Source: Polytrichum commune
Lineage: Eukaryota; Streptophyta; Polytrichopsida; Polytrichales; Polytrichaceae
Direction: 5' to 3'
Assembly: GCA_950295325.1 (NCBI GenBank)
Contig: OX485803.1
Location: 40,005,554-40,069,553, forward strand
Length of the DNA: 64,000 nt
Below the pieces are notes generated by a model. That model was not told where the DNA came from. It saw only the letters and a program-made list of their open reading frames with translations, and made no database searches. The position numbers and the translations under genes were made by a program. Positions 22,881 through 35,479 of the stretch are shown in pieces; position 1 is the first letter of the stretch; the number at the start of each line of letters is the position of its first letter.

Positions 22881-24102
22881 GGGGCGGTTTACACCATAGA
22901 CCATGAACTCGTCCCACGGAAGACGCCTTATTCCGCGGTACGAGTTCATGGTCTACATTTCATGGTCCGAGTTCTTAAAAATTTGATTTACAAAGCTGTT
23001 GGGCCCCTCACTAGGTGTACACCGAATGTGGACCAAGAGGAATGACCATGCGGCAAGAAGTGGATGTGCTGATTTTTTTAATATAAGCCCAAAAAGGGCA
23101 GTTTTGGGAAATAATGAAGTTTGACCATTTTGTTGACTTCAATTTGCCTACACTTGCCTACACATGCCTTCACTTATCTTGTCACTTAGTTTTTTCTTCT
23201 TTTCGTCTTAAAGTTTGATCATTCTCTTGTCATCTCTTGGGCTTCAACTGTCTTCACTTCTTGTTAAATGTGTCGAAGATGTGGCTTGCAAATCTTCTCA
23301 CAACAATTTTTACAAAAAAAATGAGTGATTCAATTTGTACATGTTCAATGTAATTTACATGTTCAATGTACCTTGTGTTGTCACTACACTAAATAGGATA
23401 TTTAGTGTTTGATTATATCTAATGTTGTTACCACCCAACGTTGCTTAACACTAAATTTCAATTCTTTGATAATTAATGTTAGAAGATTTCCCATTGCTCT
23501 TCTTTTGACCACCCTGATCTACAGTCACTAAACAACTACGTATTTTTCTTTTTTGTTTTGCAACTGTATTTTTTAAACATTTTGGGGCGTGTAATATACT
23601 GTTGGAAAGGTATTTTCAAGACCATTCCAACGGTATATTACACGCCCCCAAATTCCAAAAATTTCAGCTGGTAGACCAAAAAAACAAATCTGCACTTGAA
23701 TTCTTGAGTTCTAGATGTCCCGCATTGTTTGATGAAACACGTGTAAGCCGGTTTAAGGGGTAGGGCAAGGTAGTGCTGGTATGTCTTATGGGCTATAATA
23801 TAATTAAGGCACATAAAAGGTAGATTCATTAAAACATTCTTGAAATGCCATTTCTCTGACATGGGCCCTCGCCTTTTCCCACCAGACCACCTCTCTTGCC
23901 TCTCTCACCGCAAAACCCGTTGGATCATGTCAGTGCATTTATTAGGCCTTAAGATTTATATTTTGGGGACCTCAATCTCCATGGTCCCTCTGCCATTTTT
24001 TCCTTAGTGTAAACCGAAGTTGTCCCAGGACAACTTCAATAGCCAATCAACTGCCTTGCAGAGCCCTGGTCCAACTTCATGGACCATAGTGTAAACCGCC
24101 CC
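22881..24102 (-). mobile_element. Family A Harbinger-like element, 1.2-kb copy 2 (right arm of the large inverted repeat)
   Basis: A 1222-bp element in the opposite orientation to 21359-22563 and separated from it by 317 bp. The outer 250 bp of the two copies differ at only a handful of positions. The inner ends are more diverged. The ends are GGGGCGGTTTACACCATAGA and ACTATGGTGTAAACCGCCCC-like. Flanking bases are TTAA on the left and TTA on the right, so the target duplication is probably TTA with one extra A. It contains the second 74-codon frame at 23638-23862, which differs from the first by six residues. Confidence 0.9.
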
Positions 24103-24435
24103 TTAGTTATAATTGTTTATCATGTTGCTTAGTTTCATGCTCTCTCACCTTTCTAAATATGAGAGATATCATGTTTCAACTTTGCTGCAATAGTAAGACT
24201 TGTTAAGGTTGTTGTTTTTGGGAATCATAACATGTTTATTATTGACTTTTGGTTATACTACCTATTCGCTTGTCTAGGATGAGGAAACATGAGGATTAGC
24301 AATGTCATGTTGACACTACACTACTTATTTCGAGTGATATGAACCACACCCATTATGATTTGAAGTCAACACAAGACGAGTTGATGAGATTTTAATAGAA
24401 AAGTCCCCCCAAAGAATAACTAGACTCTTAGTTTA

Positions 24436-24474
<39 letters not shown>

Positions 24475-26850
24475 CTTTATGGATGACTCTAATATCATAG
24501 TGGTTGTGAATAGGTTTTATAGTGCAAGGAACGAATTAATATTTATTTACGAGGTCTGGCATCATGTCACGGTCTTGCATTCAAAGCTCCAAAAATGGCC
24601 AAAAAGATGAATCGGAGATTGATCACGATACTCCAAATGTTTGTCACTAAACAAGGGTTCAACATAGTTATTGTGAAAGTTTACTCAGTTCCAAGTCATT
24701 CATGTTTGAAGGTGATGTTCTTCCTAGGTCGCCATTGCTTGCTTATGAGTGTAGAGATGTTGTTGTCAAGAAGGTACTCAATATTCAACGATTTTTAACC
24801 AAATAACATGTAGACATCTTTAGTTGGCTCAAAAAACAAATATTATGCTTTGTTGCTCCTTATGGGCCTTTTCACACTGTGAGAGATACAAACAAATGAA
24901 CCATGTATTTTAAGGGATTTTAAAGATTGAAATAGGGTCTACGTTGTAGTGCTAAGTTTTAGACTTTGCTAAGAAATGATGCCAACAAATCATTGACTAG
25001 GTCAACGGGCGAAGAGGCCCTTCATTCATGCATGCTCCCACATGGATTAGGTTTTACATCACTATCATGTAAGGCTAGCTTGGCCCACCAATCGTAGCAT
25101 GACAAAGCAAACGAAGATAGCTTTTTATTAACCTGCCACTATTTTTCTACAATGTAATATTAATTCTTAACAAACTTTAAGCTCTCAAACTTTCAACCAA
25201 CACACTCAAAGTTTGATATGGACACTTTAGAGATAGCTTTATTGTAAACTATTCTAACATCAAGGAATGTAACCTCTATAAAACCGTGCAAATGTCATAC
25301 CACATGATGACCTCCTTATAAAGTGAATTGCATGTATTAGAAGTGTGGATCCTTCTCTTTGAGCACTTGTTGACATTTTGTGCCATCACCTCCTTTGTGC
25401 TATAAACAATCTAGTACTTTCATCTATACGTGATATAAACTATCCATGATTTGTGGACAAATAATTAACATTCAATAGGTATGCGGTACACATGCGGTAT
25501 AAGCTCCTCAAAGTCAGCTAGTTATTTGATGTGAGGTAAGAACTTTAGTCCATGATTGCCATGATGGACACATTTGTCTACAAAGCTTAATGGGAATGGC
25601 AAAGTAGTTTAATGAGGCAAGAATTATCCAATTTTTTGGTAATACTTAGGTTGCATGCTATTATGACACATCATCTCCATATGTTTGTTCTTCATTTCAT
25701 TAGAATGCGAACCATGGAGATTTATCATTGGTTTACGTATTCTAGCCTATGCAGTAGTTGTACAATGGTCCCAACAAGAATTTCAATAAACATTTACTCC
25801 ATCTATAAGATTGAATTTATATTTAACACAACTACCACAAAGAGGAAGTGAAAAATACAATTCAACATGTGATATTGGTGAAAGTGTATACATGGTGTTA
25901 TATAGGGCATGTATATGCAACCACATCATTTATACAAGTCAAAATTTCCCAATTTTTATTTATGCATCAACTGTGTGTTGGGTACATGCTCCAATTGGCA
26001 TAATGAAATTGATAAAACATGTCAATTAAAAGTTGGGTTTGCCTCTAGTATTTTTGGATTAAAATAATAATAATAAGTGGCCTTAAACAATCATATAGAC
26101 ATCTTGAGGCCTACAACGGGCCTTTGGTGGGCAAGGACCTTTGTGCATGATGATATACATAATTATGTGACTCCCCACCAAGTCTTGCAATTAATTACAA
26201 TGTCAATATAACGGGTTTGAAAGTTTATTTCGTACATCAACTTATATCAAGGGGAAAATAGAAATACAATCATATGTGACAATGGTGATCTATACCTATC
26301 CTTACTATGTATTTGTTCTGAAGACAATTTAATTACGTTAAGATATTCAACACACTAAAAAACATGTTTGAAAGACAAGTTAAATTTAAATAGGGTAATC
26401 TATCTACACAACCAACTAAAATTAATGATGTGTAGCTCAATATATGTTTTTTTTGTGCATGTCGAGGTACAACATTACATAATTCAACCTATAGACTTAG
26501 CTCCCTATCTAAAGGGGGAAGGCAACCTATACGTAGTTACAAGTGCAGTCTATCCTTTATAAGTGTTAAAATTCCATGTGTGTTAACAATTGTTTCTACT
26601 TCCTACATGGGAAGACTACAAAGATGTTGAGTGTTAAGTGTTACTTGAATATCTCTTCCCCTCTTAATGTATTTACCCTTTATATTTGTTAACTTGTTAT
26701 TATACTATATAATACCATACAATATAACATATCGTGTACATAGAACTTGAACTAAACCCCCAATTAGAGCTGATAAAGTTTACAATATTGATTGCAAGTC
26801 CCTCTCAAGTCTCGTCAACTCAGTTTGCCTTAGTTGCTTGAACCACAATG
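24103..26850. other. Intergenic AT-rich DNA, no gene seen
   Basis: Positions 24435-24474 are a TA/GA microsatellite. Short open frames (for example 25612-25851) show no family resemblance. The rest is unassigned. Confidence 0.5.
24435..24474. repeat. Compound TA / GA microsatellite
   Basis: About 16 bp of TA followed by about 24 bp of GA. Confidence 0.95.
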
Positions 26851-26852
26851 TA

Positions 26853-27180
26853 CCAAGCTCAAATTCTTGAGAATGTTACTTATGACTTCTAGTTTTGTAA
26901 GTGAAATTGCATACCATTAGAAATCTTTTGAAATAACAATTCCAATAGTAATGTTTTTTGGGTGAATTTAACATCCAACAAATTAATTATTCTTGTCCAA
27001 AATTTACCTTCCAAGTTTCGTACGGTGGCTAAGAATTTTGTTGAGAGTGCTCAAATTCTTGAGAATGTTGCTTTTGACTTTCATGTTTGTAGGACAAATT
27101 GCATACCAATAGAAAGATATTGAAATAACAAATCCAACAGTATTAGTTTGGGTTGAATATGACAACTAATGATAGATAGC
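26853..27180. repeat. Two-copy tandem duplication, about 190-bp period
   Basis: Units at about 26853-27000 and 27048-27180 share GCTCAAATTCTTGAGAATGT, AAATTGCATACC and TGAAATAACAA in the same order. Confidence 0.8.
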
Positions 27181-28039
27181 TTCTTCCATCCTAGAGGAAT
27201 GGAAATGGAGGAGTGAAACTCCTCACTTGTATTTTGAAACTTCATTTAATGCTAAAACGATATTTTACTTGCATTACATTTATAAGTGTTATCTTCTTGT
27301 TTGTTAAACTCCATATTTGTTAAAGCGTTAACATTCTATATGTGTTAAGAAATTTTCCACTCCCCATTGTTAACATAAATAAAGGGTAAAATTGTAGCTT
27401 GTTATGTGGACCCAAACATGGCAGATTACCGCCCAATAACTTGACCTAATACCCGTCCAACGAGTTTCGTGACAACCACACAAATCATTGCACTATGTGG
27501 GCCCCACGGGAACGCCCTTGACATTATTAAACAATATAAAACCCTGAAGAATGCTAGCGAGACAAGTTTGAAAATGTCTAGTTTAATGTAGCAAAACAAA
27601 CAATATGTATGCTTATTATTGTTCATTTTGTAAGGCATTCCCAACATAAAAGGAGCATTATGCATGTGTTAGTCAGTCCAACTCCATGGTGCAATATAAC
27701 CTAGTGATTAGTAATGTTATGACATAAGTTAAGGCCTTTTGGGATTAAAACAACTTTGAAAGCCAAAAAGAAGATTCAAGAGCACCTAGGGGTTGATTAC
27801 TAAAGTTTGGTGACAAGCATTTGGCTATGGTGGTCCCACAACAAGATGCTCTTTTTTGTATTTTTTCCCTCCCCGACTTGCTCAACAAGTAAACCCTTGC
27901 TAACCCCCAAACCCTCCCCTCAACCCCAAGCTCCACGTTCCTCATCGCCATCGCTCGTCATCCGAGGTCACAACACTCTATCTAACGATCCCCTTTTGCA
28001 ACTTCATGTCTAAATTCTGGATTCTTTGCATGTCGCCGC
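27181..28039. other. Intergenic DNA upstream of the 208-residue gene
   Basis: No gene or repeat was recognised. The last 200 bp become C-rich and may be the start of the promoter. Confidence 0.4.
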
Positions 28040-28921
28040 TGTCATGGTGATGTGTTAGCGATGGTGTGGAGCCGTATTCCGAGGTTTAGGGTTTCGTAGC
28101 GAGGGTTTAGGACTGGAAGAGGAGAACGTGCTTCCTGGTCGTTCCGCGAGGTAACGGGAACGGATGTTTCACATTGGTGATTTTTCATGGTTTCTTCACG
28201 AACTAGAGTTTTGGTTCTGGTTTTTGTTGATTTTTGTGACGGCCAATTTTTGTGGAGGATGTGAGTTTTTCCGTTGCGGAGCCAAGATATGGGTCCTGCC
28301 GAGGTTTAGGGTTGAGGGTTTAGAACTGAAGAGTTGAGGTACCGGGAACGGTTGTTTTGATGAAGGTGAATTCTGGTGGAGGAGATGTTTAATTTGTTTT
28401 GGGGGATTTGGAACTTACCTTTCAGCCGATAATTATGAGTTGATATGATTTTGTGTGGGAATTATGTAACTTGAAGTCACGTAAATGATGTTCGGTTCAA
28501 TATTATGTCAAAAGATATGCTTGGTATTGCATGATGATGTCTATGAAGTTGGAGACACTTGACGATACATCGATTTGGAATTTATTTATCTAAATATAGA
28601 CCATATTGATTGGGACAATGTGACATTGTTCTGGAGAAACATGGTGGATCCACGAATCAACCCCTTGTGTTCTGTTGACGATTTTGATGTTTAAGAAGTT
28701 GGAGACAATAGACCATATTGATTGGGACAATGCCACATTGTTGTGGAGGGACGTGATGGATCAGCCCCTTTTGTTCTGGTGATGATTGTTGGTGATCGAG
28801 TTGTGATGGAATATTGCAGACAAGGTTGCATTTTCTCTTGGACAAGCTGTGGCCGAAATGTGGTGGCTGAGCAGTGCAAGGTGAAGGTGGTTTTGGTGAA
28901 TTGGTCTCTGGGGGATGTGCC
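28040..28921 (+). promoter_or_regulatory. Promoter and leader region with duplicated telo-box blocks
   Basis: Two related segments each contain GAGGTTTAGGGTT, GAGGGTTTAG and CGGGAACGG: one at 28079-28165 and one at 28299-28350. The telo-box complement TTTAGGGTT lies at 28085 and 28305. A second tandem duplication (TAGACCATATTGATTGGGAC, ACATTGTT and GGATC) has units near 28546-28695 and 28696-28800. A possible leader donor GTAACG at 28151 and acceptor TTGCAG at 28814-28819 exist, but this leader intron is unproven. Confidence 0.55.
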
Positions 28922-30629
28922 ATGGCGACTGTGCCACTCCCCACTCCTAACTCCGTTCCTGGAAATTCTGCTGCCAAAGCGCGTGAGCAGGAGCAGAGGC
29001 AGAAGGAGAGGGAGCTAGGGCACAATGGGATTGAGAACCTGAGGAACGGATTTGCGGAGGCTGTGGATCGCGTGCTGGACGAGTCGCATCGGTTCAAGGG
29101 AGCTGTGCAAGCTGCGTTTGAGCAGTTTCAGCTGCCCCGGCCTGCGTGCGAGCTCCCTGTCAGCCAACTCCTTCCCGCGTTACAGTATTTTGTCCAGGTT
29201 TGGGAATTGTTTTATACAAGCATATTTGCAAACCTCTTCCATGCATATATATGATGGTAGTATCAACTCCAGTTTTTGTTGTTGTAGTAATAAAGAAAAT
29301 TTACAACCACCTCCAGTGATTTCATGGCTGAAATTGGCTTTTGTCCGATACGCTGTTATGGATGGTCTCGTGGTGAAGTGGTAGTAAATCCCAATTCGAG
29401 ACGGATTGATTTTTAATGGGGGCACTAGAAGTGGAGGAAGAAACAAACTCCTGTTGGCTAGCAGTTCATTTTTACTACGTGAACCATGCGAAGGAAGTGG
29501 CATTTGCAGATAAACTTGAACCGACATGTGGATAGTTGACTGTAGTGTGCATGGATAATGTCTCCCAAGCATGTTAGTCACCGCAAAACTTGGATGCTTG
29601 TGAAATGGAAGGTGTTTGTGTGCACACAAAGAATTAAACCTTCAAGAGGACTTTTCCTTTGCACTAGGGCAATTATCACAAGTTTGCACTTGCGCCATGT
29701 GAGTGGGGAGTACTTTTTCTTTTGTCACGATGTGTATCCCTTGTTTGTTGTTCCAAGGTTCCAGTATAAGGTGTGTGGCCGTATTGTGGGCACTTCCAAC
29801 TCCACAGACAATCTTGGCCTTTGGATCGGATTGGAAATTGTCTTATACAGTTAGCATTTGTGAATCATGAAGAGTATTATGTCAAGCTTTTAGAGTCAGA
29901 GTTGAGATGCAAGAAATATAAGAGGTCAAAGGAAAGATTCTCTTTCTGTTTAAATGATCACATAGAACCTACCAATTATGTTAATTATTGAGCCTGGAAT
30001 GGTGTCTATGTTATGAGCACATAGTCCAATCTCACAGTAACATGTGTCCTTGTTGTGCAATGTCCAGTCTTAATTACGAGCCTTGCCAAATACCACTCAA
30101 ATGTAGGATCTGATTAAGATGAGTGACCGCATAATGCCCATATAATTTACACTGAAACAGGAGGATGTCATCCTGTATGTAAGTTTTGAGGTGAGTGTCT
30201 ATGGTGGTTGTGTTCTTAGATTCTTCATCACCTACAACAAACAGCTCTGTGATAGCATTTCATTTTCTGGATGTGCAGAGGCTCACTGATGATCTTGATC
30301 CAAAGGCTGGAAAGCTTGTGTTACGACCCGTCACGCAGGAGGACATCAATTCAGCAGTCCGATGCGACTCCTCCCTCTCACTCCACCCACTCCTGACACT
30401 CCACCATTTTGAGAGGTTTGCAAGGGAGACGTTGAAACGGGTTGCTCTGGACCGGGGAAAGCGTCTTGGTCTATTCATGATCGGGGGCATCTTGGTGGTT
30501 CACATGGCAAAGGGTGCAGTAAAAAAAATTCCTCTTCTCGGTGGACCCATCAGTGCATTCACCAATGTTCTTGTGCCAACAACACTGGTAGGTCCTGCTG
30601 TTGGTGTGGCAGGGGCGTTGTATCTGTAG
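28922..30629 (+). CDS. Unrecognised protein with hydrophobic C-terminus, two exons
   Basis: Exon 1 at 28922-29197 (92 codons) joins exon 2 at 30279-30629 (116 codons and TAG) through a phase-0 GT-AG intron, giving 208 residues. The start is in good context (GCCATGG); an in-frame frame extension upstream has only a GTG. I do not recognise the family. Visible features are a Q/E/R-rich probable helix at residues 19-35, a soluble middle (LPRPACELPVSQLLPALQYF, 71-90) and two hydrophobic stretches near the end (LGLFMIGGILVVHMA, 155-169, and FTNVLVPTTLVGPAVGVAGA, 186-205). The latter suggest a membrane-anchored protein or an outer-membrane or plastid-envelope tail. Codon use and regular phase support a real gene. 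The intron (1081 bp) contains an R1 fragment at about 29970-30140. Confidence 0.8.
29970..30140 (+). repeat. R1 fragment in the intron of the 208-residue gene
   Basis: Contains TTATTGAGCCT, ATGAGCACATAGTCCAATC and CACTCAAATGTAGG followed by ATTAAGATGAGTGACC, all R1 words in R1 order. Just upstream, 29515-29600 resembles 39335-39415 (TTGAACCGACATGTG and TTAGTCACC-like words). Confidence 0.7.
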
Positions 30630-33500
30630 CAGGAGTTTACAAGTGTCATCCACTGGAAGTGGGCTCTACCTAAGCTGAAGAAATACTTCTCAAAACAACC
30701 CACAGCAGCCAACATTTCCCCTTTCTTGTGCGTAAGAAAAAAAAATATACATATGATTGTTGTTTGCACAAAGTCAATTTTTGGACTTTCATGAAGCTTT
30801 GGTGCAGTTATTGGCCAAAGTCAAATTAGGATTTACAAAACTTTGTGAGGAAGAGATGCCAGGAGAATGTTGAGAGATTTTTTTGTTTTGTTTTGATTAG
30901 TGTTCTCAAATTCTTCTGTCAGGACGATCTGAATTAGACAGGCAAGTTGAGAGTAGCCAGAATGGCACTCTCAAAATCATTTGACATCTTGCCTTGTACA
31001 AAAACCACAACACTAGGAGCTTGCAGTGCTACACACTGATGTGTCTCATTAAAGAGGTTGGATCATAGAAGCTGGTTCCTCCTGTCTGTTGACATGCAGT
31101 TAATTTACATCCATATATGCAAGCAAGTCGATTGTCCAGTAAATTCTAAGTGTGAGCTTTTTTAGTATTGAAGTTGACCTGATACACCACAAGTTCCTTG
31201 ATCAAGTTTCTTACTGTCAATTTGTCAGCACTCATATCTAGATCTGCAGGCTTTGTAGGTAATGTTGGTGTACAGTTTATGCTTGGAATTCCGTCTATTG
31301 GTCAATTTTAAGACTTGATTTGAACAATTCTGGTTGATTTGAGCTCAAGCAAAATGGTTTGAACAATTTCCATTTCTTTGCATTGGGAAGTCAACTATCT
31401 TATGTTAAAGTTATATCTGGAAACAAAGTTCTGTCTTGGTTGAAAGGATGCGAGAGACATGTGTTGAAAGAGCCGAGTCTTATAATATCAACAAGATTGT
31501 GGGGTATGATCATCGTAGGGGGAGCAACAACTTTGAAAGTTCTTGCTACTGAGACAAATCTGAGGTGATAGTGATTTTGATTCTAAATCTCTGTTAGCCA
31601 GTGCAATTTACAATTTTATATGCGTGTTCACTATCACTACAACTTCCGATAATTGTGTTTATCCAAGCTGAGCATCAATCTCTACTTGTTAAACACAATC
31701 CAATGGTATCTACTTCCAAGTGAAAGCTGGGTTGGATTTTATATTACATCAAGATATGCACAATCTGTTGTGGTTCACACCAATTCTGCAGTTGCACAAT
31801 TAGAAAGTGCATTCTGCCAAATTCCCATCACACAAGAGGAAGCTTTGAAGTGTTGCTGTTGCAATGTGTGAGCATGACTGTAAATTTTCTGACTTCACCA
31901 TCACAGTTGCCGAGGATTCTACCTAGTGACAGGTAGAGGACTTATTACTACAATACCTTTAGTTTGTGGCGTTCTCAATAGACCATGTCCTCACTAAAAT
32001 CATAAGTTAGGTGACATCCTAGTCAACTGCCACTCCTTTTGTGCAATTCCAACCTAACATTGGTGGGCTTTATGTGGTCACTCTTCTTAATTGAAAGCCT
32101 TTAATTGAGTGATGTATGGCAAGGCTTGTAGTCAATAATGGAAACAAGAAACATTGAAATTGGATTATGTGCGCAAAATATATTAATGATTCTAGTAAAT
32201 TCAACTTAAAGATTAAGACACACTTCACTCTAACTTAAAACTAGAGCCTTATATCTTTTGCATCTCTATTTTGATTTGAAACTTGAAATGATAGTTTCCA
32301 AGATTTGCAATTGCTCACTGGATTTGACGTTTTCCAATTCAATCCAATGGTCATAGGAGTTTTGAACTTGGAAGTGTTGATGATAGATGAGGCCACATAC
32401 CTTATTATTTGTAAAGGTGAGACTGAATGATAGAGAAATGAACATTTGATCGAGCATGGGCCGCACACATGAAACTTATGATTCCCAAAATATTGTCAAT
32501 GAAGTGCTTCTCTTTTGGAAAGATGGACAATGGGACCCTTCATCCTTCAGAACACGCACATGCATTCAACCATGCTACCAATGCACGGACAACAAAAACA
32601 TCATTTGTTTCACCCATGTCAAATATAGCGCTAGCATCATTTGAATTGTCCAAAGAGAAATAAATGTAAGGGATGCGTGATGGTATTAGAAGGTGTGGAT
32701 TCTCTATGTCAACTTGACACTAGAATTAGCATTGGAGACTCGAAATTAGTGTTATGATATCAAGCATCAAATCATTCATGAGTTACAACTCAACATCCCA
32801 AGGAAACAAACCATCATCCTATTTCTAAGAGACCAAAAGAACGCCAACTCAACCCAAAATGATTAAGAGCAAAGAGACAACTTGATGCAAGATATATCTA
32901 GTGAGAATGTGGGCATCTCTAGCAACACAAAGATCACTAGTTGATCATCTGCAACCATTGCCCTTGAATAAATGCTTGTGGCAACTTAAGCCTTCCAAAG
33001 GGGAAGATGGACAATGGTAAGATGGACAATGGTAAGAGGTGTGTGGGATTTATTCTTTATCTTGTTTTTGACATCTAAATTAAAATTAGAAACTTTGAAT
33101 CAATGTAGTGAGATCAAATTGGGAAGAATAAGCCATATACCTATAACGGACAATAACCTAGTCAATGAATGGGGAGAATTGACTACTAGTTACAGATGAA
33201 TTGGTTGAGTTTGACAAATAACTGGTTGAAGCGCATGACTTCAAGAGAATTACCAATCATTTTAGAGAAATCTATAGAATATACCTTAAATTAATAAAGA
33301 AAAACAGAAAGGCCACAATATGTAACCGGTTGAACTTGGAAACACTAGGATTTGGACCGATTATGCTCAAACATCTCCCTGGACACTGAACTAAGTAACA
33401 AGGTTGCCACAAACACTGAGCCTTAAATCTACTTCCCCTGTTGTATCGATCCAACGGATACATATTTCGTCCTACGGATACGTATTTCATCCAACTACTT
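30630..33500. other. 3' flank and intergenic DNA, no gene seen
   Basis: Positions 30630 to about 30800 are the probable 3' untranslated region of the 208-residue gene. Positions 32060-32215 are a diverged copy of the repeat at 9425-9590. GATGGACAATGGTAA repeats in tandem at about 33003-33035. Nothing else was recognised. Confidence 0.5.
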
Positions 33501-35479
33501 CATCCCTGACCAAACAATCTCCAAAGTGGAGACGGACGTGGGCGACTCCAGGCGCAGAACCCCGGCGGTCGACGATGTCCAGCCTGCACCGTTAGATGAA
33601 AACCTTATGACATCGGAGCCGTCCATATGGAAAGAAACGTTAAAAGATGGGGAGCGCCAAAAGAAAGCTCGGGGGAGGGCTCGTCCTACGTCGCCTTCTT
33701 CCTTCCGCTTTTGCGCACTTTCCTCTCGATTCTCGACGTCGCGGTGCCGTCACGACAATCATCGCCACTTCCTTCCCGATCTTTCGGTGGACACCTCACC
33801 AGCTCGGGTCGGCGCCAACCCTCACCATTGGAGCTTCTGAAGGCCAATTCTCGTTTGTTTTCAAGGTTTCATTCTCGAGCTTTGTGAAATCTTTTTCTCC
33901 TCGAAGGTCTTGCAAGGGAAGCAGATTTTGTGCAAGGAGCTTTGCGTTCTGTGATCCTGGTGTCAAATCTGTTTGGTAAGTAAGTTCGCATGGTGTTCTA
34001 CCCATTTGAAATGCTCTAGGGTTAATGGGTCCGGTGTTTGTTAGATTCTCCCTTATTCTTTAGGGCTTACTTGATTCTACTTCATAGTTTATTGGGAACA
34101 CCGTGTGAAGGCATGCGGGAAGAACATGTATATTAAGAATCTTGCGATGCTTCGATGATTTTGTGACATGCAAAATTGCCACATTTTTGTTTTTGTTTTC
34201 TTTTGTTTTTGTTTTCTTTTTTCTAAGTAATTGCGAAAGGAATCTGTTAGGGTGATGTTGTCGTGGTGAATGAGTATCTAGGTGTTTTTTGTGAGCTAAG
34301 GAAGTTCGTCTGTGTTCTTGAAGGATGTGTTTCCCACTGGAGGGTAGACATTCTTTGAGCAGAGTTTTTGGGAATCAAGAACAGATCAAACAGGGTTAAG
34401 GTTAGAAATCTGTTCTTGGGTAGGGATTGTCACTAGTGTTACCTCCATGAAGTTCCTGCTACGGGGTTGGTCCAATCCGTGTACTCGCAGAATTGCCACA
34501 TTCTTTCCATTTGTGTAATTGCAAAGGGAACCTGTGCTGAATGTATGTTCAGGGGTTTTGTGAGCGAAATAAGTTCTTACGTATTCCTGCTATGGGATTG
34601 TCACATTCTTTTACTTTGCGTAATTGGCAAAGGGAATCTGGCAGGGTAACATTGTTGTGGTGAATGAATGTGTAGCAGTTTTTTTAGCTAAGTAAGTTCA
34701 ATGATGTATGTAATCTTCAATGATGCGTTAAGCAGAGTTTTTGGGTATCAAGAACAGATTTCTAGGCTTTTGAAGGGCTAGGGTATAACCTTCATAAATT
34801 TCCTGCTATGGGATTGTTGCAGTGATGCTGCACATTTGTGTACTAGCAGAGTTGCCACATTCTTTTTCTTTGTCCGATTTTAAGAGGAATCTGGCAGGGT
34901 TCTGTTTTGGTGAATGAATGTTTAGCATTTTTGTGAGCTACGAATTGTAACTTCATATGTGTTCTTGAAGGCTGCGTTTTGAAATGATGAGTGGGCATTT
35001 TTTAAGACTCTCGAAGGGTTAGAAATTGTCTCTTATATAACCTCCATAAATCTATGTTGATGGGGTTGTTTCAGCAATGCTGCAAAGCTGTGTAGTTGTA
35101 GAATTGTCACATATACCACTAATGCGAATCTGTCAGATTTTCCTTTGGTTAATGTTTGTCAGATTTGTTAGCAAGTACTGTCGATGGTGTTAAGGATGTT
35201 GAGGTTCCATCTGGTGATGAGGCATGTCCTTAACCAGAGTCTTACAGAAACATGAGCCAATTCATAGACCTTTCACGAGTTATCTCAGTCATTTCTGGAA
35301 TGCTTTTTACCAATAAATGCATATCAAAACAAGAGCCATGTGAACAGTCTTAATTTTAGCTTTATATTCCTTAGTGCTAGTTTGCTGTAGATTAAAGGTT
35401 GATACAGGGGGAGAGGCTACAGATTCTGATTTTTTTTTCTTTCACCATTGCATATGCAGGATTCTGTGTCTCTTCAGCC
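33501..35479 (+). promoter_or_regulatory. SDH2 promoter, leader exon and leader intron
   Basis: The segment 33520-33975 is GC-richer and ends in a consensus donor GTAAGT at 33976-33981. The matching acceptor is TATGCAG ending at 35459, after a T-rich tract and 20 bp before the ATG. The implied leader intron is about 1.48 kb. Reading frame 0 stays open through the junction, but there is no ATG after the stop at 33885-33887, so the upstream exon is taken as untranslated. The intron contains a tandem array at 34175-35180. Confidence 0.7.
34175..35180. repeat. Decayed tandem array in the SDH2 leader intron
   Basis: Repeat starts near 34175, 34491, 34595, 34851 and 35104, each beginning AATTGCCACATT or ATTGTCACAT-like. 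Later words recur in order: AAAGGGAATCTGGCAGGGT, GGTGAATGAATGT, AGAGTTTTTGGGTATCAAGA, CCTGCTATGGGATTG. Unit length varies from about 100 to 320 bp. Confidence 0.85.

Noticed and set aside
29362-29400. tRNA-like A-box and B-box words (TGGTGAAGTGG and AATTCGAGAC) in an intron
   Set aside because: The spacing is too short and no cloverleaf can be formed, so neither a tRNA nor a SINE head is supported.
33526-33979. Three overlapping plus-strand frames upstream of SDH2
   Set aside because: They lie in the GC-rich promoter and leader region and none continues with an ATG into the SDH2 frame.
34175-35180. CRISPR-like array
   Set aside because: The repeats are long, irregular and imperfect, in a plant leader intron; nothing resembles short repeats with unique spacers.
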